Shown: piece after piece, positions 42,734 to 52,723 of the stretch
Layout of the letters: every line of letters begins with the position of its first letter
Numbering within the stretch: the stretch's first letter is position 1
NCBI GenBank assembly: GCA_963835885.1
Contig: CAWIHF010000015.1
Location: 372,001-436,000 of the forward strand
Direction of reading: 5' to 3'
DNA from: Roseiarcus sp963835885
Lineage (GTDB): Bacteria; Pseudomonadota; Alphaproteobacteria; Rhizobiales; Beijerinckiaceae
DNA length: 64,000 nt
Translations under genes and position numbers: made by a program
Notes under the pieces: generated by a model
The model's input: only the letters and a program-made list of their open reading frames with translations
What the model was told of the DNA's origin: nothing
Database searches by the model: none

Positions 42734-43879
42734 TCATGCGGCGATGAGGCTTGCGAGGTAGTCGTCGTCCCATCCCGCGGTTTTTCGTTTCAGGCGTTGG
42801 GAATCTTTACCTGGAGCGGTTCGAAGGACGTTGCTTGCTATGTGCTTTAGGGTTGTGAAGTTGGCGGGGGCATTGTCGGTTCGGACCCTGCATTCGTCGT
42901 CGCGAAAGATCATGTCGAGCACCCAATGCAGCCCGTTCTCGATTGCCCAATGATCTCGGATCATCGGCCCGATCAGATTGGCGAGCATGGTCAGCGAAGT
43001 GATGTAGAAGCGGGTTTCGTTTGAGATTTTAGCTTCGATTTCGCGCTGGCTCTCGACCATGACGACGGCTTTCAATCCCGGCCAGTCATGGCGCTGTTGC
43101 AGCCATTCAACGTCGTGGAATACGGTGTAGGAACGGGTTTCGATGCGCCCATGATCGCCGTCGACCGTCTCGTGTCGGCTGATGACGACATCTTTGAAAC
43201 CGTTGACTTTCTGCTCGGCGGCGAGGAGTTTCACGTCATCGTGCAACGTGCCCTGGTTGCCTTTGAGCGCGATGATGTAATCAGCCTTGCTGTCGATGAT
43301 CTTGCCTGCGATGTGGCGTTGACATCCCATCGCGTCGATGGTGACGACGGCGCCTTCGATCGCCATCATGTCGAGCAGCGCCGGAATGGCGACGATCTCA
43401 TTGGATTTTTCCGCCACCGCGATTTGGCCCATGACCAGACGCTGGCGCGCGGCGAAAGCCGAGACCATGTGGATCGGCTGCTTCGATCCCTTCTTTCGAT
43501 GGGAGCGGCGCGAGGTCTTGCCGTCGACGGCGATCACCTCGGCCGGGGTGTTGGTCAGAGCCGCCGCCCAAGCGATGAAGCAGCGCCGGAATGCCGCAGA
43601 GTCGAGCGTGGCGAAAATGTCGCCCAGATGATCATGCGCCGGAGTTCCGTCCTTGAACGGCCGGAACCGGCGCAGGAGCGCCAGCTTCTTCTCACCGAAC
43701 CGCGCGATTTCGGTGAACGCTTCGCTGCCCGCCAGAACCGCCAAAAGGCACAAGAGCAGGATTTCGTCGAGCGGATAGATCACCTTCCCGGCTTGCCGAC
43801 CGTCCGGCATATCTTTGAAGTATTGAAGGAAAATCGTCGTTTCGGCCACAGCCGCGAAATTCTCAGCAATGTCGTCCAT
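42734..43879 (-). mobile_element. ISAs1 family transposase
   Basis: A transposase of about 381 residues with a complete frame. The family N-terminus is LQYFKDMPDGRQAGKVIYPL, the first catalytic Asp is in VIAVDGKTSRRS, the second in GAVVTIDAMGCQRHIAGKI, and the Glu region is RDHWAIENGLHWVLDMIFRDD. The start is ATG 43879. Clear terminal inverted repeats could not be fixed; GAATC occurs at both presumed ends (about 42719 and, inverted, 43920). It appears intact, lying between the lipoprotein gene and the glycine riboswitch. Confidence 0.85.
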
Positions 43880-44033
43880 AAAATCCCCCACAAAGCGAAT
43901 CAGAGGATTTCGACAGATTCAGCTTCTCACCGCGTTGTCACGAACTTCTTCACCGATTGCCTGAATGCGCGCGCGACCTCCGTTGACAAAGCCCGGGCGG
44001 TCGGGCTAGCTCGCTCAAGTCAGCCGAAGACAC

Positions 44034-44223
44034 TTCGCGGGAGAGTCCGGCGGCTCCGCCGCCGGCGCCGAAGGCGCAACCGCCCCGGAAACGCTCAGGC
44101 TTCAGGACCGCGCGAGTGATGACGCTCTGGAAAGCGGCGTTTGCTTGATCAAGCCGGCGCCCACCGACGGGGGTAACCGCCGCAGGGCGGGAAATCTCTC
44201 AGGTCTTGGGACAGAGGGGGCCT
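44034..44223 (+). ncRNA. Tandem glycine riboswitch (gcvT element)
   Basis: Two aptamers can be read. The first runs from CGGGAGAGTCCGGCGG through CCGGAAACGCTCAGGC and CAGGACCGC to CTCTGGAAAGCGG. The second has GACGGGGGTAACCGCC, GGGAAATCTCTCAGGTC and GGGACAGAGGGGGC. The paired GGAAA...CTCAGG...GGACmGC cores are diagnostic. It lies 69 bp before gcvT, so glycine binding should switch on the cleavage operon. A TTGACA box at 43983-43988 may be its -35 element; the -10 is weak. Confidence 0.9.
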
Positions 44224-44291
44224 GTACGGACCGTCTGCCGCAGCGTGCGGCGCGTCGTTCCGTATAGCGCCTTTCGCGAGACTTGGGGCCC

Positions 44292-45422
44292 ATGACCGCC
44301 GACGCAATCCAGAAGACGCCCCTGCACGCTCTGCACGTCGAACGCGGCGCGCGCATGGCGCCGTTCGCCGGCTACGACATGCCGATCCAGTACCCGTCCG
44401 GGGTCCTCGCCGAACACCTGCATACCCGCAAGTCGGCCGGTCTCTTCGACGTCTCGCACATGGGCCAGGCGTTGCTCGAGGGCGCAGATCAAACGAGCGT
44501 CGCCGCTTTCCTCGAGACGCTGGTTCCCGCGGACGTCCTCAATCTTGCGCCGGGCCGGCAGCGTTACACGCAACTGTTGAACGAGAGCGGCGGCGTCGTC
44601 GACGACCTTATGCTGACGCGGCCTCCCGGCGCCGACGGCGTCCTGCGGCTGGTCGTCAACGCCGCCCGCAAGGCCGTTGACTTCGCTCTCGTTCGCGAGC
44701 GCCTGCCGGTGGGCGTGCGCCTTCGGCCGCTCGAAGACGCGGCGCTGATCGCGCTCCAGGGACCCCTTGCCGCGCCGACCCTGGCTCGTCTCGCGCCCGG
44801 CGAAGGGCTGGAAAGCTTGCCGTTCATGAGCGCTCGGCCGGCCCGGCTTGTCGAGGTCGAGACCTTCGTTTCTCGCTCGGGCTATACGGGCGAGGACGGG
44901 TACGAGATTTCGCTTCCCGCCGACTTCGCCGAGATGTTCGCCCGCCGCCTGCTCACTGAGCCCGATGTCGCGCCAATCGGACTCGGCGCGCGGGATTCCC
45001 TACGGCTCGAGGCGGGGCTCTGCCTCTACGGCCACGAGCTCGACGAGAGCGTCGATCCCGTCGAGGCCGGGCTCGCCTGGTCGATCCAGAAGCGCCGTCG
45101 TTTCGAGGGCGGCTTTCCCGGCGCCGGGCGCATCCAAAATGCTCTGGCGAACGGACCGAACCGGCAGCGCGTCGGGTTGCGACCCGACGGGCGCGCTCCC
45201 GCCCGCGAGGGAGCGGAAATCGTCACCGTTGGAGGGACGACAATCGGCGTCGTCACCTCGGGCGGCTTTGGGCCCAGCGTCGGCGCGCCGATCGCCATGG
45301 GCTTCGTCGATCGCGCTCACGCGCCTATCGGCACGGTCGTGGGCCTCGTGGTGCGCGGCAGGGCGCTGAGCGCGCGGGTCGTGGCGTTGCCGTTTCATCC
45401 TCATGCCTATTATCGCGGCTAG
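44292..45422 (+). CDS. gcvT: Glycine cleavage system T protein (aminomethyltransferase)
   Basis: A 376-residue GcvT: KTPLHALHVERGARMAPFAG, then LFDVSHMGQALLEG, SRSGYTGEDGYEISL and LGARDSLRLEAGLCLYGHEL. It transfers the methylene from lipoyl-bound aminomethyl to tetrahydrofolate and releases ammonia. It is the first gene of gcvT-gcvH-gcvPA-gcvPB, directly behind a tandem glycine riboswitch. The start is ATG 44292. Confidence 0.95.
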   Translation: MTADAIQKTPLHALHVERGARMAPFAGYDMPIQYPSGVLAEHLHTRKSAGLFDVSHMGQALLEGADQTSVAAFLETLVPADVLNLAPGRQRYTQLLNESGGVVDDLMLTRPPGADGVLRLVVNAARKAVDFALVRERLPVGVRLRPLEDAALIALQGPLAAPTLARLAPGEGLESLPFMSARPARLVEVETFVSRSGYTGEDGYEISLPADFAEMFARRLLTEPDVAPIGLGARDSLRLEAGLCLYGHELDESVDPVEAGLAWSIQKRRRFEGGFPGAGRIQNALANGPNRQRVGLRPDGRAPAREGAEIVTVGGTTIGVVTSGGFGPSVGAPIAMGFVDRAHAPIGTVVGLVVRGRALSARVVALPFHPHAYYRG

Positions 45423-45436
45423 CAAAGGAACCATCC

Positions 45437-45814
45437 ATGGCGCAGGTCCGCTACACCAAGGATCACGAATACATTCGCATCGAAGGCGATGAGGGCGTCG
45501 TCGGCATCAGCGAGCATGCGCAGAGCCAATTGGGCGACGTCGTTTTCGCCGAGACTCCGCCAGTCGGGAAGATGGTGAAGGCCGGCGAACCGACGGCTGT
45601 AGTCGAAAGCGTCAAGGCGGCGAGCGATATCTTCGCCCCCGCCTCGGGCGAAGTGATCGCGGTCAATTCCGAGGTCGAAGCGACGCCCGGCGTGATTAAT
45701 GAAGACGCTCTCGGCCGCGGTTGGCTTTTTCGCATCCGGCTCGCCGATCCGGATGAGGCTAACGCCCTGATGGACGAGGCCGCCTACTCCGAATACCTGA
45801 AGACGCTGGGCTGA
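45437..45814 (+). CDS. gcvH: Glycine cleavage system H protein
   Basis: A 125-residue lipoyl carrier: RYTKDHEYIRIEGDEGVVGI, lipoylated lysine in AVVESVKAASDIFAPASGEV, and C-terminal EANALMDEAAYSEYL. It shuttles the aminomethyl group among P, T and L proteins. The gene is 14 bp after gcvT and its stop abuts the gcvPA start. No L protein gene is in the window, as is normal when a shared dihydrolipoamide dehydrogenase is used. Confidence 0.96.
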   Translation: MAQVRYTKDHEYIRIEGDEGVVGISEHAQSQLGDVVFAETPPVGKMVKAGEPTAVVESVKAASDIFAPASGEVIAVNSEVEATPGVINEDALGRGWLFRIRLADPDEANALMDEAAYSEYLKTLG

Positions 45815-47162
45815 ATGATGCGCTATCTGCCGCTCGACGCTGTCGAACGCGACGTGATGCTGACGCGGATCGGCGTTTCCGACATCGACGCGCTCTTCAC
45901 CGACATTCCCGGCGACAAGCGCGTGGAGGGACTGCTCGACATGCCGCCCGGCATGACCGAAATGGCGGTCGAGCGGAAACTAAGTGCGATGGCCAGTCGC
46001 AGCGTCGCTGCCGGCTCGCTCCCGTTCTTTCTCGGCGCGGGCGCGTACAAGCGGCACATTCCGGCGACCGTCGACCATCTCATCCAGCGTTCCGAATTCC
46101 TGACCAGCTACACGCCTTACCAGGCGGAAATCGCCCAGGGCACCCTCCAGGTTTTGTTCGAGTTTCAGACGCAAGTGGCGGCGCTTACGGGTATGGAGGT
46201 CGCCAATGCCTCGATGTACGACGGCTCGACCGCCTGCGGCGAGGCGATGTTGATGGCCCATCGACTGACCAAACGGCGGAAAGCAATTCTTTCGGGCGGA
46301 TTGCATCCCCAATATGCCGACGTCGCTGCGACCCTGGCGCATATGGCCGGCGAACTCGATCGCGCGGCTTGCCCCCGACCCGACGGCGAGTGAAGACATC
46401 GCCGCCGCGATCGACGGCGACACAAGCTGCGTCGTCGTCCAGAGCCCGGATTTCTTCGGCAGTCCGCGCGATCTCGCGCCGATCGCCGCCGCTGCGCATG
46501 CACGCGGCGCGCTGCTGATCGCCGTGTTTACCGATCCGGTCGCGCTCGGCGCGCTGCGATCACCCGGCGAGTTGGGCGCAGACATCGCAGTCGGGGAAGG
46601 TCAGGGCCTCGGCAACGCCCTCAGTTTCGGCGGGCCCTATGTCGGATTGTTTGGGACCCGATTGAAGAACGTGCGGCAGATGCCCGGGCGCTTGGCCGGC
46701 GAGACCGTGGACGCCGAGGGCCGGCGCAGCTTCGTGCTGACGCTTTCCACCCGCGAGCAGCACATTCGTCGCGAGAAAGCCACGAGCAACATCTGCACCA
46801 ACTCGGGTCTATGCGCCCTGGCGTTCTCGATCCACCTGACGTTGCTCGGCGACATTGGGCTGAGACGCCTCGCGAAGGTCAACCACGCCAATGCAGTCCA
46901 ACTCGCCGAGAGGTTGTCCGCAATTCCTGGGGTCGAACTCCTGAACGAGCATTTCTTCAACGAATTCACGATGCGCACGCAGCGAACGGCCGCAGAGTTG
47001 GCCGAGGCGCTGGCGCGGCGAGGGGTGATTGGCGGATTGCCGGTTTCCCGGCTTCTGCCCGGAGCAGGGCTCGACGACCTGATGGTCGTCGCCAGCACCG
47101 AAGTGAACACGGATGAGGACCGCGCAGCCTATGCTGCGGCGCTCGTGGAATGCCTGCGGTAG
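45815..47162 (+). pseudogene. gcvPA: Glycine dehydrogenase (P protein) subunit 1, frameshifted
   Basis: About 450 residues in two frames. The first (45815 to about 46365) has RYLPLDAVERDVMLTRIGVS, SLPFFLGAGAYKRHIPATVD, YTPYQAEIAQGTLQVLFEFQ and SMYDGSTACGEAMLMAHRLT. The second continues with LAPDPTASEDIAAAIDGDTS, GGPYVGLFGTRLKNVRQMPG and STREQHIRREKATSNICTN to 47162. One surplus base near 46365 breaks the frame. With gcvPB it forms the two-subunit PLP decarboxylase of glycine. The rest is well conserved, so either the mutation is recent or the base is an error. Confidence 0.88.
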
Positions 47163-47184
47163 CGCCTCGAAGGAACGCCCGCCT

Positions 47185-48735
47185 ATGAATAGCCAAGGCC
47201 GACCGACCCGCCCGGAAAGCGCGCCCGTCAATGGGTGCGAGACCTTCACCGGGAATCGTGCGCTCGATATCAGCGAGGCGCTCATTTTTGAAGCGGGGCG
47301 GTTCGACGCCTCCGGCGTCGACATCGAAGAGCCTGTATTCTTTCAATCGAGACTGGGACCGTACGAGCGCGAAACCGCTCTCGAGTTACCCGGCCTCACC
47401 GAGCCCGAGGCGTTGCGTCACTATGTCCGCCTATCGCGCAACAACTATTCGATCGACGCCGGCATCTACCCGCTCGGATCGTGCACCATGAAGCACAACC
47501 CGCGCCTCAACGAGAAGATGGCCCGACTGCCTGGCTTTGCTGACGTCCATCCTCTCCAGCCCGTTTCGACCGCGCAAGGCGCGCTGGCGGTGATCGAGGC
47601 GCTCGCCGAGGCCTTGATGACGATGACCGGAATGAGCGCGGTTGCAATGTCGCCCAAGGCTGGGGCGCACGGCGAGCTTTGCGGCATGATGGCGATCAAG
47701 GCGGCGATCGAGGCGCGTGGAGAAAGCGAATTCCGCCGTGTGGCGCTGGTCCCGGATTCTGCGCACGGCACCAATCCCGCCACTGCGGCTCTCATAGGCT
47801 TCTCGGTGCGGCCTGTTCCGGCGGGTGAAGACGGAAATGTCAGTCTGGAGGCCGTCAAAGCGGCTCTCGCGCCCGATGTCGCGGCCATCATGCTGACCAA
47901 CCCCAATACCTGCGGGCTTTTCGAACGCCAGATCGTCGCGATCGCCGATGCGGTGCATGACGCGGGCGGCTATTTCTACTGTGACGGGGCAAACTTCAAC
48001 GCGATTGTCGGCAAGACCCGACCCGGCGATCTCGGCGTTGACGCGATGCACATCAATCTGCACAAGACGTTTTCGACGCCGCACGGGGGAGGCGGCCCGG
48101 GCGCAGGACCCGTGACGCTGTCGTCGCGGCTCGCGCCTTACGCCCCGATCCCCTTCGTCGTTCGGGACGCCGACGGCCTCCGCTTGGTCGAAAAGGCGGA
48201 AGGCTCGAAGACGTTTGGCCGAATGAGCGCATTCCACGGCCAGATGGGCATGTTTGTGCGCGCCCTTAGCTTCATTTTGTCTCATGGATCCGACGGATTA
48301 CGGCAAGCTGCTGAAGACGCAGTCCTTTCCGCGAACTACGTGCGCGCTTCGCTCAACGACATTATGAGCTCCCCGTTCGGCGACCGCATCTGCATGCACG
48401 AGGCGTTGTTCGACGACCGCTGGCTGAAGGACACCGGACTGACGACGCTGGATTTCGCCAAGGCGATGATCGACGAGGGCTATCATCCGATGACGATCTA
48501 CTTTCCGCTGATTGTTCATGGCGCCTTGCTGATCGAGCCGACAGAGTCCGAATCCAAAGCGAGCCTCGATCTCTTCATCATGACCTTGCGAGATTTGGCC
48601 TTGGCGGCGAGGGCCGGAGAGCGTGAGCGATTCTTGCAGGCTCCCATTCATGCGCCGCGGAGCCGCCTCGACGAGACGCGTGCGGCGCGCCAACCGGTGC
48701 TGCGCTGGACCAAGCCGGCGCCGTTCGAAGGGTGA
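47185..48735 (+). CDS. gcvPB: Glycine dehydrogenase (P protein) subunit 2
   Basis: A 516-residue PLP-binding subunit of the split P protein. Landmarks are YPLGSCTMKHNPRLNEKMAR, MSPKAGAHGELCGMMAIKAA, PDSAHGTNPATAALIGF and the PLP lysine in INLHKTFSTPHGGGGPGAGP. The C-terminus has YFPLIVHGALLIEPTESES. The start is ATG 47185 with AAGGA upstream. Its intact state contrasts with the frameshifted partner gene; both are needed for activity. Confidence 0.95.
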   Translation: MNSQGRPTRPESAPVNGCETFTGNRALDISEALIFEAGRFDASGVDIEEPVFFQSRLGPYERETALELPGLTEPEALRHYVRLSRNNYSIDAGIYPLGSCTMKHNPRLNEKMARLPGFADVHPLQPVSTAQGALAVIEALAEALMTMTGMSAVAMSPKAGAHGELCGMMAIKAAIEARGESEFRRVALVPDSAHGTNPATAALIGFSVRPVPAGEDGNVSLEAVKAALAPDVAAIMLTNPNTCGLFERQIVAIADAVHDAGGYFYCDGANFNAIVGKTRPGDLGVDAMHINLHKTFSTPHGGGGPGAGPVTLSSRLAPYAPIPFVVRDADGLRLVEKAEGSKTFGRMSAFHGQMGMFVRALSFILSHGSDGLRQAAEDAVLSANYVRASLNDIMSSPFGDRICMHEALFDDRWLKDTGLTTLDFAKAMIDEGYHPMTIYFPLIVHGALLIEPTESESKASLDLFIMTLRDLALAARAGERERFLQAPIHAPRSRLDETRAARQPVLRWTKPAPFEG

Positions 48736-48825
48736 TCAACGCTGGTCTTTGTCCTGCAGCAGAAATGGTCCTAGGATGCGGGCGAAGTCGAATTCGCGCC
48801 GCTGCGGCCGGAGATCCCCGAAGCA

Positions 48826-49539
48826 ATGCCGAGCCCCCCATTCAGCCTCGTAGTTGCAGCCGTTCTCACCGTGCTCGCTGCGGTTTCGCTTTCGACCGCA
48901 TGTCGAGCTGAGGAAGCTCCGCCGGCGACGCCGTCTGTGACTCAGCCGGCGCCCACCCCACCTGCGCCCGATCACGCGCCGGCGCCGGGACAGGCGGCGC
49001 CATCTCAGACACCGCCTCCGGCTTCATCCGGGAGCGCGGCGCCGACTGCGCCTGAGACAAAACAGGACGACGCCTCCACCGGGGAGACAGTCGAACTTCC
49101 TGCGCGTCCATTCGCGTATGTTGAAGGGAAGGCGGACCGCGACGGCATCTATAGCGCGATTCTCGCGTCGCTTGGGCTTGTCAAAGGAGACATGGACAAG
49201 GCGGGGATTAAGCCGTCGGGCCGTCCGCTCGCGGTGTTCGTCGAGTCCGACGATTCCGGGTTTCGATTTCACGCAGGATACCCTATCGAGACGGCTCCGG
49301 AAGGCAAAGCTAGCCTTTCCGACGCAGTCAAAATCGGTCAGACGCCGAGCGGAAAGGCGATGCGGTTCGAACACCTCGGCGCGTACGCCGACATTGACGC
49401 GACCTACGACGCGATCACAGCCTACCTGGACGAAAAGGGCATCGACGCCCAAGATTCGTTTGTTGAGGAATATGTGAACGATGTGAAGGATCCGGACGAT
49501 CCGACGCTTCAGGTTAATATCTACGTGCTGCTGAAGTGA
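48826..49539 (+). CDS. Exported protein with GyrI-like domain
   Basis: A 237-residue protein. The N-terminal signal sequence is FSLVVAAVLTVLAAVSLSTA followed by CRAEE, with a possible lipid-attachment Cys. A Pro/Ala-rich linker follows (residues about 30-85). The C-terminal region from FAYVEGKADRDGIYSAI to PTLQVNIYVLLK fits the GyrI-like small-molecule-binding (SRPBCC-like) domain. Cytoplasmic members act on DNA gyrase or as effector domains; this one is exported, so its role is unknown. It sits between the gcv and hox operons. Confidence 0.65.
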   Translation: MPSPPFSLVVAAVLTVLAAVSLSTACRAEEAPPATPSVTQPAPTPPAPDHAPAPGQAAPSQTPPPASSGSAAPTAPETKQDDASTGETVELPARPFAYVEGKADRDGIYSAILASLGLVKGDMDKAGIKPSGRPLAVFVESDDSGFRFHAGYPIETAPEGKASLSDAVKIGQTPSGKAMRFEHLGAYADIDATYDAITAYLDEKGIDAQDSFVEEYVNDVKDPDDPTLQVNIYVLLK

Positions 49540-49646
49540 CCGATCGCCATCATTTTCTTGATTCGGCAACGCGGATTTGATCGACGTCAAATCGGCGACG
49601 CGTGCGTCAGTGGAAAGTAAGATTGAGACCGGGGGACGGAGTCATC

Positions 49647-51434
49647 ATGTCCGGTAAGAGTGACGTGGTTGCGCGGGTGATCGAGCGCCGCGGAGGCGAT
49701 CCGACCCAGCTCCTGCAAATTCTGCGCGAAATTCAGGAGGAGCTCGAGTGGATTTCGCCCGAGACGGCACGGTCCGTCGCAACCGGCGTGGGCGTTCCGG
49801 TCACACACGTCGATAGCGTCGTTCAGTTCTACTCGTTCTTGTACGACTGTCCGCGGGGCCGATATCGAATCCTGTTTTCAGACAATATCACCGACCGGAT
49901 GCTCGGCAGCCTGCCTTTGTTCGAGCACATGCTAAGGCGCCTGAAGCTCAGGCGTGGCGAGGTCTCGCCGGACGGCGCGGTGAGCGTGGACCTGACTTCC
50001 TGCACCGGCATGTGCGACCAGGGCCCAGCGCTTCTGGTCAATAACCGGCCTGTGACAAGGCTCACCGCTCGGCGGGTCGACGAGATTTGTGACCTCGTCC
50101 GCGGTGGTGTTCCGCTGTCGGAGTGGCCGGCCGACTTTTTCCGGGTCGAGGACAATATCCGCCGCGCCAGCGCTCTCCTCGGCTCGCACTACGAACCGGG
50201 ATCGGCCCTGCGCGCCGCGATCGCGTTCGGCCGCCAGGGCATGCTCGACGAAATGAAGCGCTCGAACCTGCGCGGCCGCGGCGGCGCGGGGTTCACAACT
50301 TCCGTCAAATGGGAGGGCTGCCGCAATGCGCCCGGCGCAGAGCGGTACGTCGTCTGCAACGCCGATGAGGGCGAACCCGGCACCTTCAAGGATCGCGTGT
50401 TGCTCACGTCTTTCGCGGACCGAGTATTCGAGGGGATGGCGATCGCCGGCTTCGTGATCGGCGCCGCGCGTGGCCTCCTCTATCTGCGCGGCGAGTATGC
50501 CTATCTGCTGGAGCCGCTTGAGGAGAAGCTCAACGAGATGCGGCGAGAGCGGCGGCTCGGCGCCGGCATATGCGGCGCGCAAGGTTTCGATTTCGACATC
50601 GAGATCCATCTTGGCGCGGGCGCCTACATTTGCGGCGAGGAATCGGCGCTCATCGAGTCGCTCGAGGGTAAGCCGGGCAAGCCGCGCATCCGCCCGCCTT
50701 TCCCGGTGACGGTTGGCTATCGCGGCAAGCCGACGGTGGTCGACAACGTCGAGACGCTCGCTCAGGCGACCGAGGTCGCGCTGCAGGGCGGCCGAGCGTT
50801 CGCCGGGCGAGGCACGAGGCATTCCACATCGACCAAGATCCTGTCGGTGTCGGGTGACTGCGCACGACCGGGAATCTACGAATATTCATTCGGTGTGCGG
50901 GTCGAGCAGGTGCTTCAGGATTGCGGCGCAGCCGACGTTGCTGCGGTGCAGGTCAGCGGCCCTTCGGGCGTCTGCCTGACGCCGGATGAGTTTCGCCGTC
51001 ACATCGCGTTTGAAGACGTGCCGACCGCAGGAGCCTTCATGATTTTCGGCAAGGACCGCGATATCTTCGAAGTCGCGCGCAATTTCGTGCATTTCTTTGC
51101 CCATGAAAGCTGTGGCTTCTGCACGCCGTGCCGCGTCGGCACTTCGTTGATGCGCGACGCATTCGACAAGATTGCTGTTGGTCATGGCTCGCGCTACGAG
51201 ATCAACGAACTCATGCGGCTCGCCGAATTGTTGCGCAGGACGAGCCATTGCGGGCTCGGCCAGACGGCGGGAAATCCGGTGCGCGACACATGGCTCAAGT
51301 TCCGACCCGCCTACGAGCGAAGGCTGATCCGCGGCGACTTCGATCCTGCTGTCGATCTCGATGCGGCGCTTTCACGGGCGCGCGAAATCGCCGGACGCGA
51401 CGATGCGGCGGCGCATATAGGAGCCGAGGCATGA
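49647..51434 (+). CDS. hoxF: NAD-reducing hydrogenase diaphorase subunit HoxF
   Basis: A 595-residue fusion. Residues about 1-160 are a NuoE/HoxE-like thioredoxin domain (VDSVVQFYSFLYDCPRGRY, DLTSCTGMCDQGPALLVN). The rest is NuoF-like: FMN/NAD site NLRGRGGAGFTTSVKW and VCNADEGEPGTFKDR, AGAYICGEESALIESLEGKP, and the 4Fe-4S motif ESCGFCTPCRVGT with HCGLG. It passes electrons from the hydrogenase module to NAD+. The start is ATG 49647 with GGGGGACGGA; the stop overlaps hoxU by ATGA. The fused HoxE domain resembles the Ralstonia-type soluble enzyme. Confidence 0.93.
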   Translation: MSGKSDVVARVIERRGGDPTQLLQILREIQEELEWISPETARSVATGVGVPVTHVDSVVQFYSFLYDCPRGRYRILFSDNITDRMLGSLPLFEHMLRRLKLRRGEVSPDGAVSVDLTSCTGMCDQGPALLVNNRPVTRLTARRVDEICDLVRGGVPLSEWPADFFRVEDNIRRASALLGSHYEPGSALRAAIAFGRQGMLDEMKRSNLRGRGGAGFTTSVKWEGCRNAPGAERYVVCNADEGEPGTFKDRVLLTSFADRVFEGMAIAGFVIGAARGLLYLRGEYAYLLEPLEEKLNEMRRERRLGAGICGAQGFDFDIEIHLGAGAYICGEESALIESLEGKPGKPRIRPPFPVTVGYRGKPTVVDNVETLAQATEVALQGGRAFAGRGTRHSTSTKILSVSGDCARPGIYEYSFGVRVEQVLQDCGAADVAAVQVSGPSGVCLTPDEFRRHIAFEDVPTAGAFMIFGKDRDIFEVARNFVHFFAHESCGFCTPCRVGTSLMRDAFDKIAVGHGSRYEINELMRLAELLRRTSHCGLGQTAGNPVRDTWLKFRPAYERRLIRGDFDPAVDLDAALSRAREIAGRDDAAAHIGAEA

Positions 51435-52156
51435 GCGCGACCGACAACACGTTGCTCATCGACGAGGTTCCGGTTCCGTTCAAGCCGGGACAGACGATTC
51501 TCGAGGCGGCGCTGGAAGGGGGCGTCTATATCCCCCACCTTTGCGCCCATCCGGAATTCACGCCCCATGGCAGCTGCAAATTGTGCAGCGTCATCGTCAA
51601 TGGGCGCAATGCCTCCGCCTGCACCATGAAGGCCGCGCCTGGGCAGGAGATCGAGGTCGACACCCCCGACCTGCACGCCTACCGCCGGACGCTGGTGCAA
51701 ATGCTGTTCGTCGAGGGCAACCACTTCTGCCCCGGCTGCGAGAAGACCGGCAATTGCCAATTGCAGGCGCTCGCTTACGACAGCGAGATGATGACGCCGC
51801 ATTTCGTCGAATTTTTTCCGCGCCGCCCGGTCGACGCTTCGCATCCCGACGTGCTGCTCGACCTCAACCGCTGCATCCAGTGCGAACTCTGCGTGCGGGC
51901 GAGCCGCGACGTCGACGGCAAGTCGATTTTCGCGCTCGCCGGTCGGGGCATGGGGTCCCACATCGTCATCAATTCGCCGAGCGGCAAACTCGGCGACACG
52001 AATTTCTCGGTCGCCGACAAGGCGGCGCATGTCTGTCCGGTCGGGGCCATATTGATCAAGCGGATCGGTTACGCCGTGCCGATCGGCGAGCGCCTGTATG
52101 ATCTCGAGCCGATCAGCGACGAAGCGACTCGTTGCGCGGTGGAGGAGGTCAAATGA
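51431..52156 (+). CDS. hoxU: NAD-reducing hydrogenase subunit HoxU
   Basis: A 241-residue electron-transfer subunit homologous to the NuoG N-terminus. The 2Fe-2S ligands lie in YIPHLCAHPEF and GSCKLCSVIVNG, the His/Cys 4Fe-4S site in GNHFCPGCEKTGNCQL, and a further cluster site in LNRCIQCELCVRASRDVDGK with HVCPVGAIL. It links HoxF to the hydrogenase dimer HoxYH. Start and stop codons both overlap neighbours by ATGA, so the operon is tightly coupled. Confidence 0.94.
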   Translation: MSATDNTLLIDEVPVPFKPGQTILEAALEGGVYIPHLCAHPEFTPHGSCKLCSVIVNGRNASACTMKAAPGQEIEVDTPDLHAYRRTLVQMLFVEGNHFCPGCEKTGNCQLQALAYDSEMMTPHFVEFFPRRPVDASHPDVLLDLNRCIQCELCVRASRDVDGKSIFALAGRGMGSHIVINSPSGKLGDTNFSVADKAAHVCPVGAILIKRIGYAVPIGERLYDLEPISDEATRCAVEEVK

Positions 52157-52713
52157 ACGCAACCGCTGAAACCGCCGCCTTGCCGAAAGTGCGGATTGCG
52201 ACGACCTCGCTCGCCGGATGCTTCGGCTGCCATATGTCGTTTCTCGACATCGACGAGCGGATTCTCGAACTGGTGAAAATCGCCGAGTTCGATCGTTCCC
52301 CGATCACCGACATCAAGCATTGCGGCCCGTGCGATATCGCCCTGATCGAAGGGGGCTGCTGCAACGCCGAGAATGTGCACGTGCTGCGCGAATTGCGCGC
52401 CAACGCAAAGATTCTGGTCGCTGTCGGCGCCTGCGCGATCAATGGGGGACTGCCGGCGCTGCGCAACCAACTCGACGTCGGGGACATTCTCAATGAGGTC
52501 TATCGCAACGCGAACGGGGCGCACTCGCACGTCCCCAACGATCCAGAACTGCCGCTGCTGTTCGACAAGGTCTATCCGGTCAACGAGGTCGTGCGGGTCG
52601 ACTATTTCATTCCCGGCTGCCCGCCCTCCGCCGATGCGATCTGGAAATATCTGAACGATCTGATCCTGGGACGCATGCCGCGTCTCGATCATACCCTGCT
52701 GCATTACGATTGA
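52153..52713 (+). CDS. hoxY: [NiFe] hydrogenase small subunit HoxY
   Basis: A 186-residue small subunit holding the proximal 4Fe-4S cluster. Conserved Cys motifs are TTSLAGCFGCHMSFLDID, GGCCNAENVHVLRE, VGACAINGGLPALRN and FIPGCPPSADAIWKYLNDL. There is no Tat signal, consistent with a cytoplasmic enzyme. The ATG overlaps the hoxU stop, and hoxH follows after 10 bp. Confidence 0.94.
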   Translation: MNATAETAALPKVRIATTSLAGCFGCHMSFLDIDERILELVKIAEFDRSPITDIKHCGPCDIALIEGGCCNAENVHVLRELRANAKILVAVGACAINGGLPALRNQLDVGDILNEVYRNANGAHSHVPNDPELPLLFDKVYPVNEVVRVDYFIPGCPPSADAIWKYLNDLILGRMPRLDHTLLHYD

Positions 52714-52723
52714 GGACCCCGCC

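Noticed and set aside
42719..43925. Terminal inverted repeats and target duplication for the ISAs1 element
   Set aside because: Only a short GAATC match with partial extension was found and the flanks show no duplication, so boundaries were not called.
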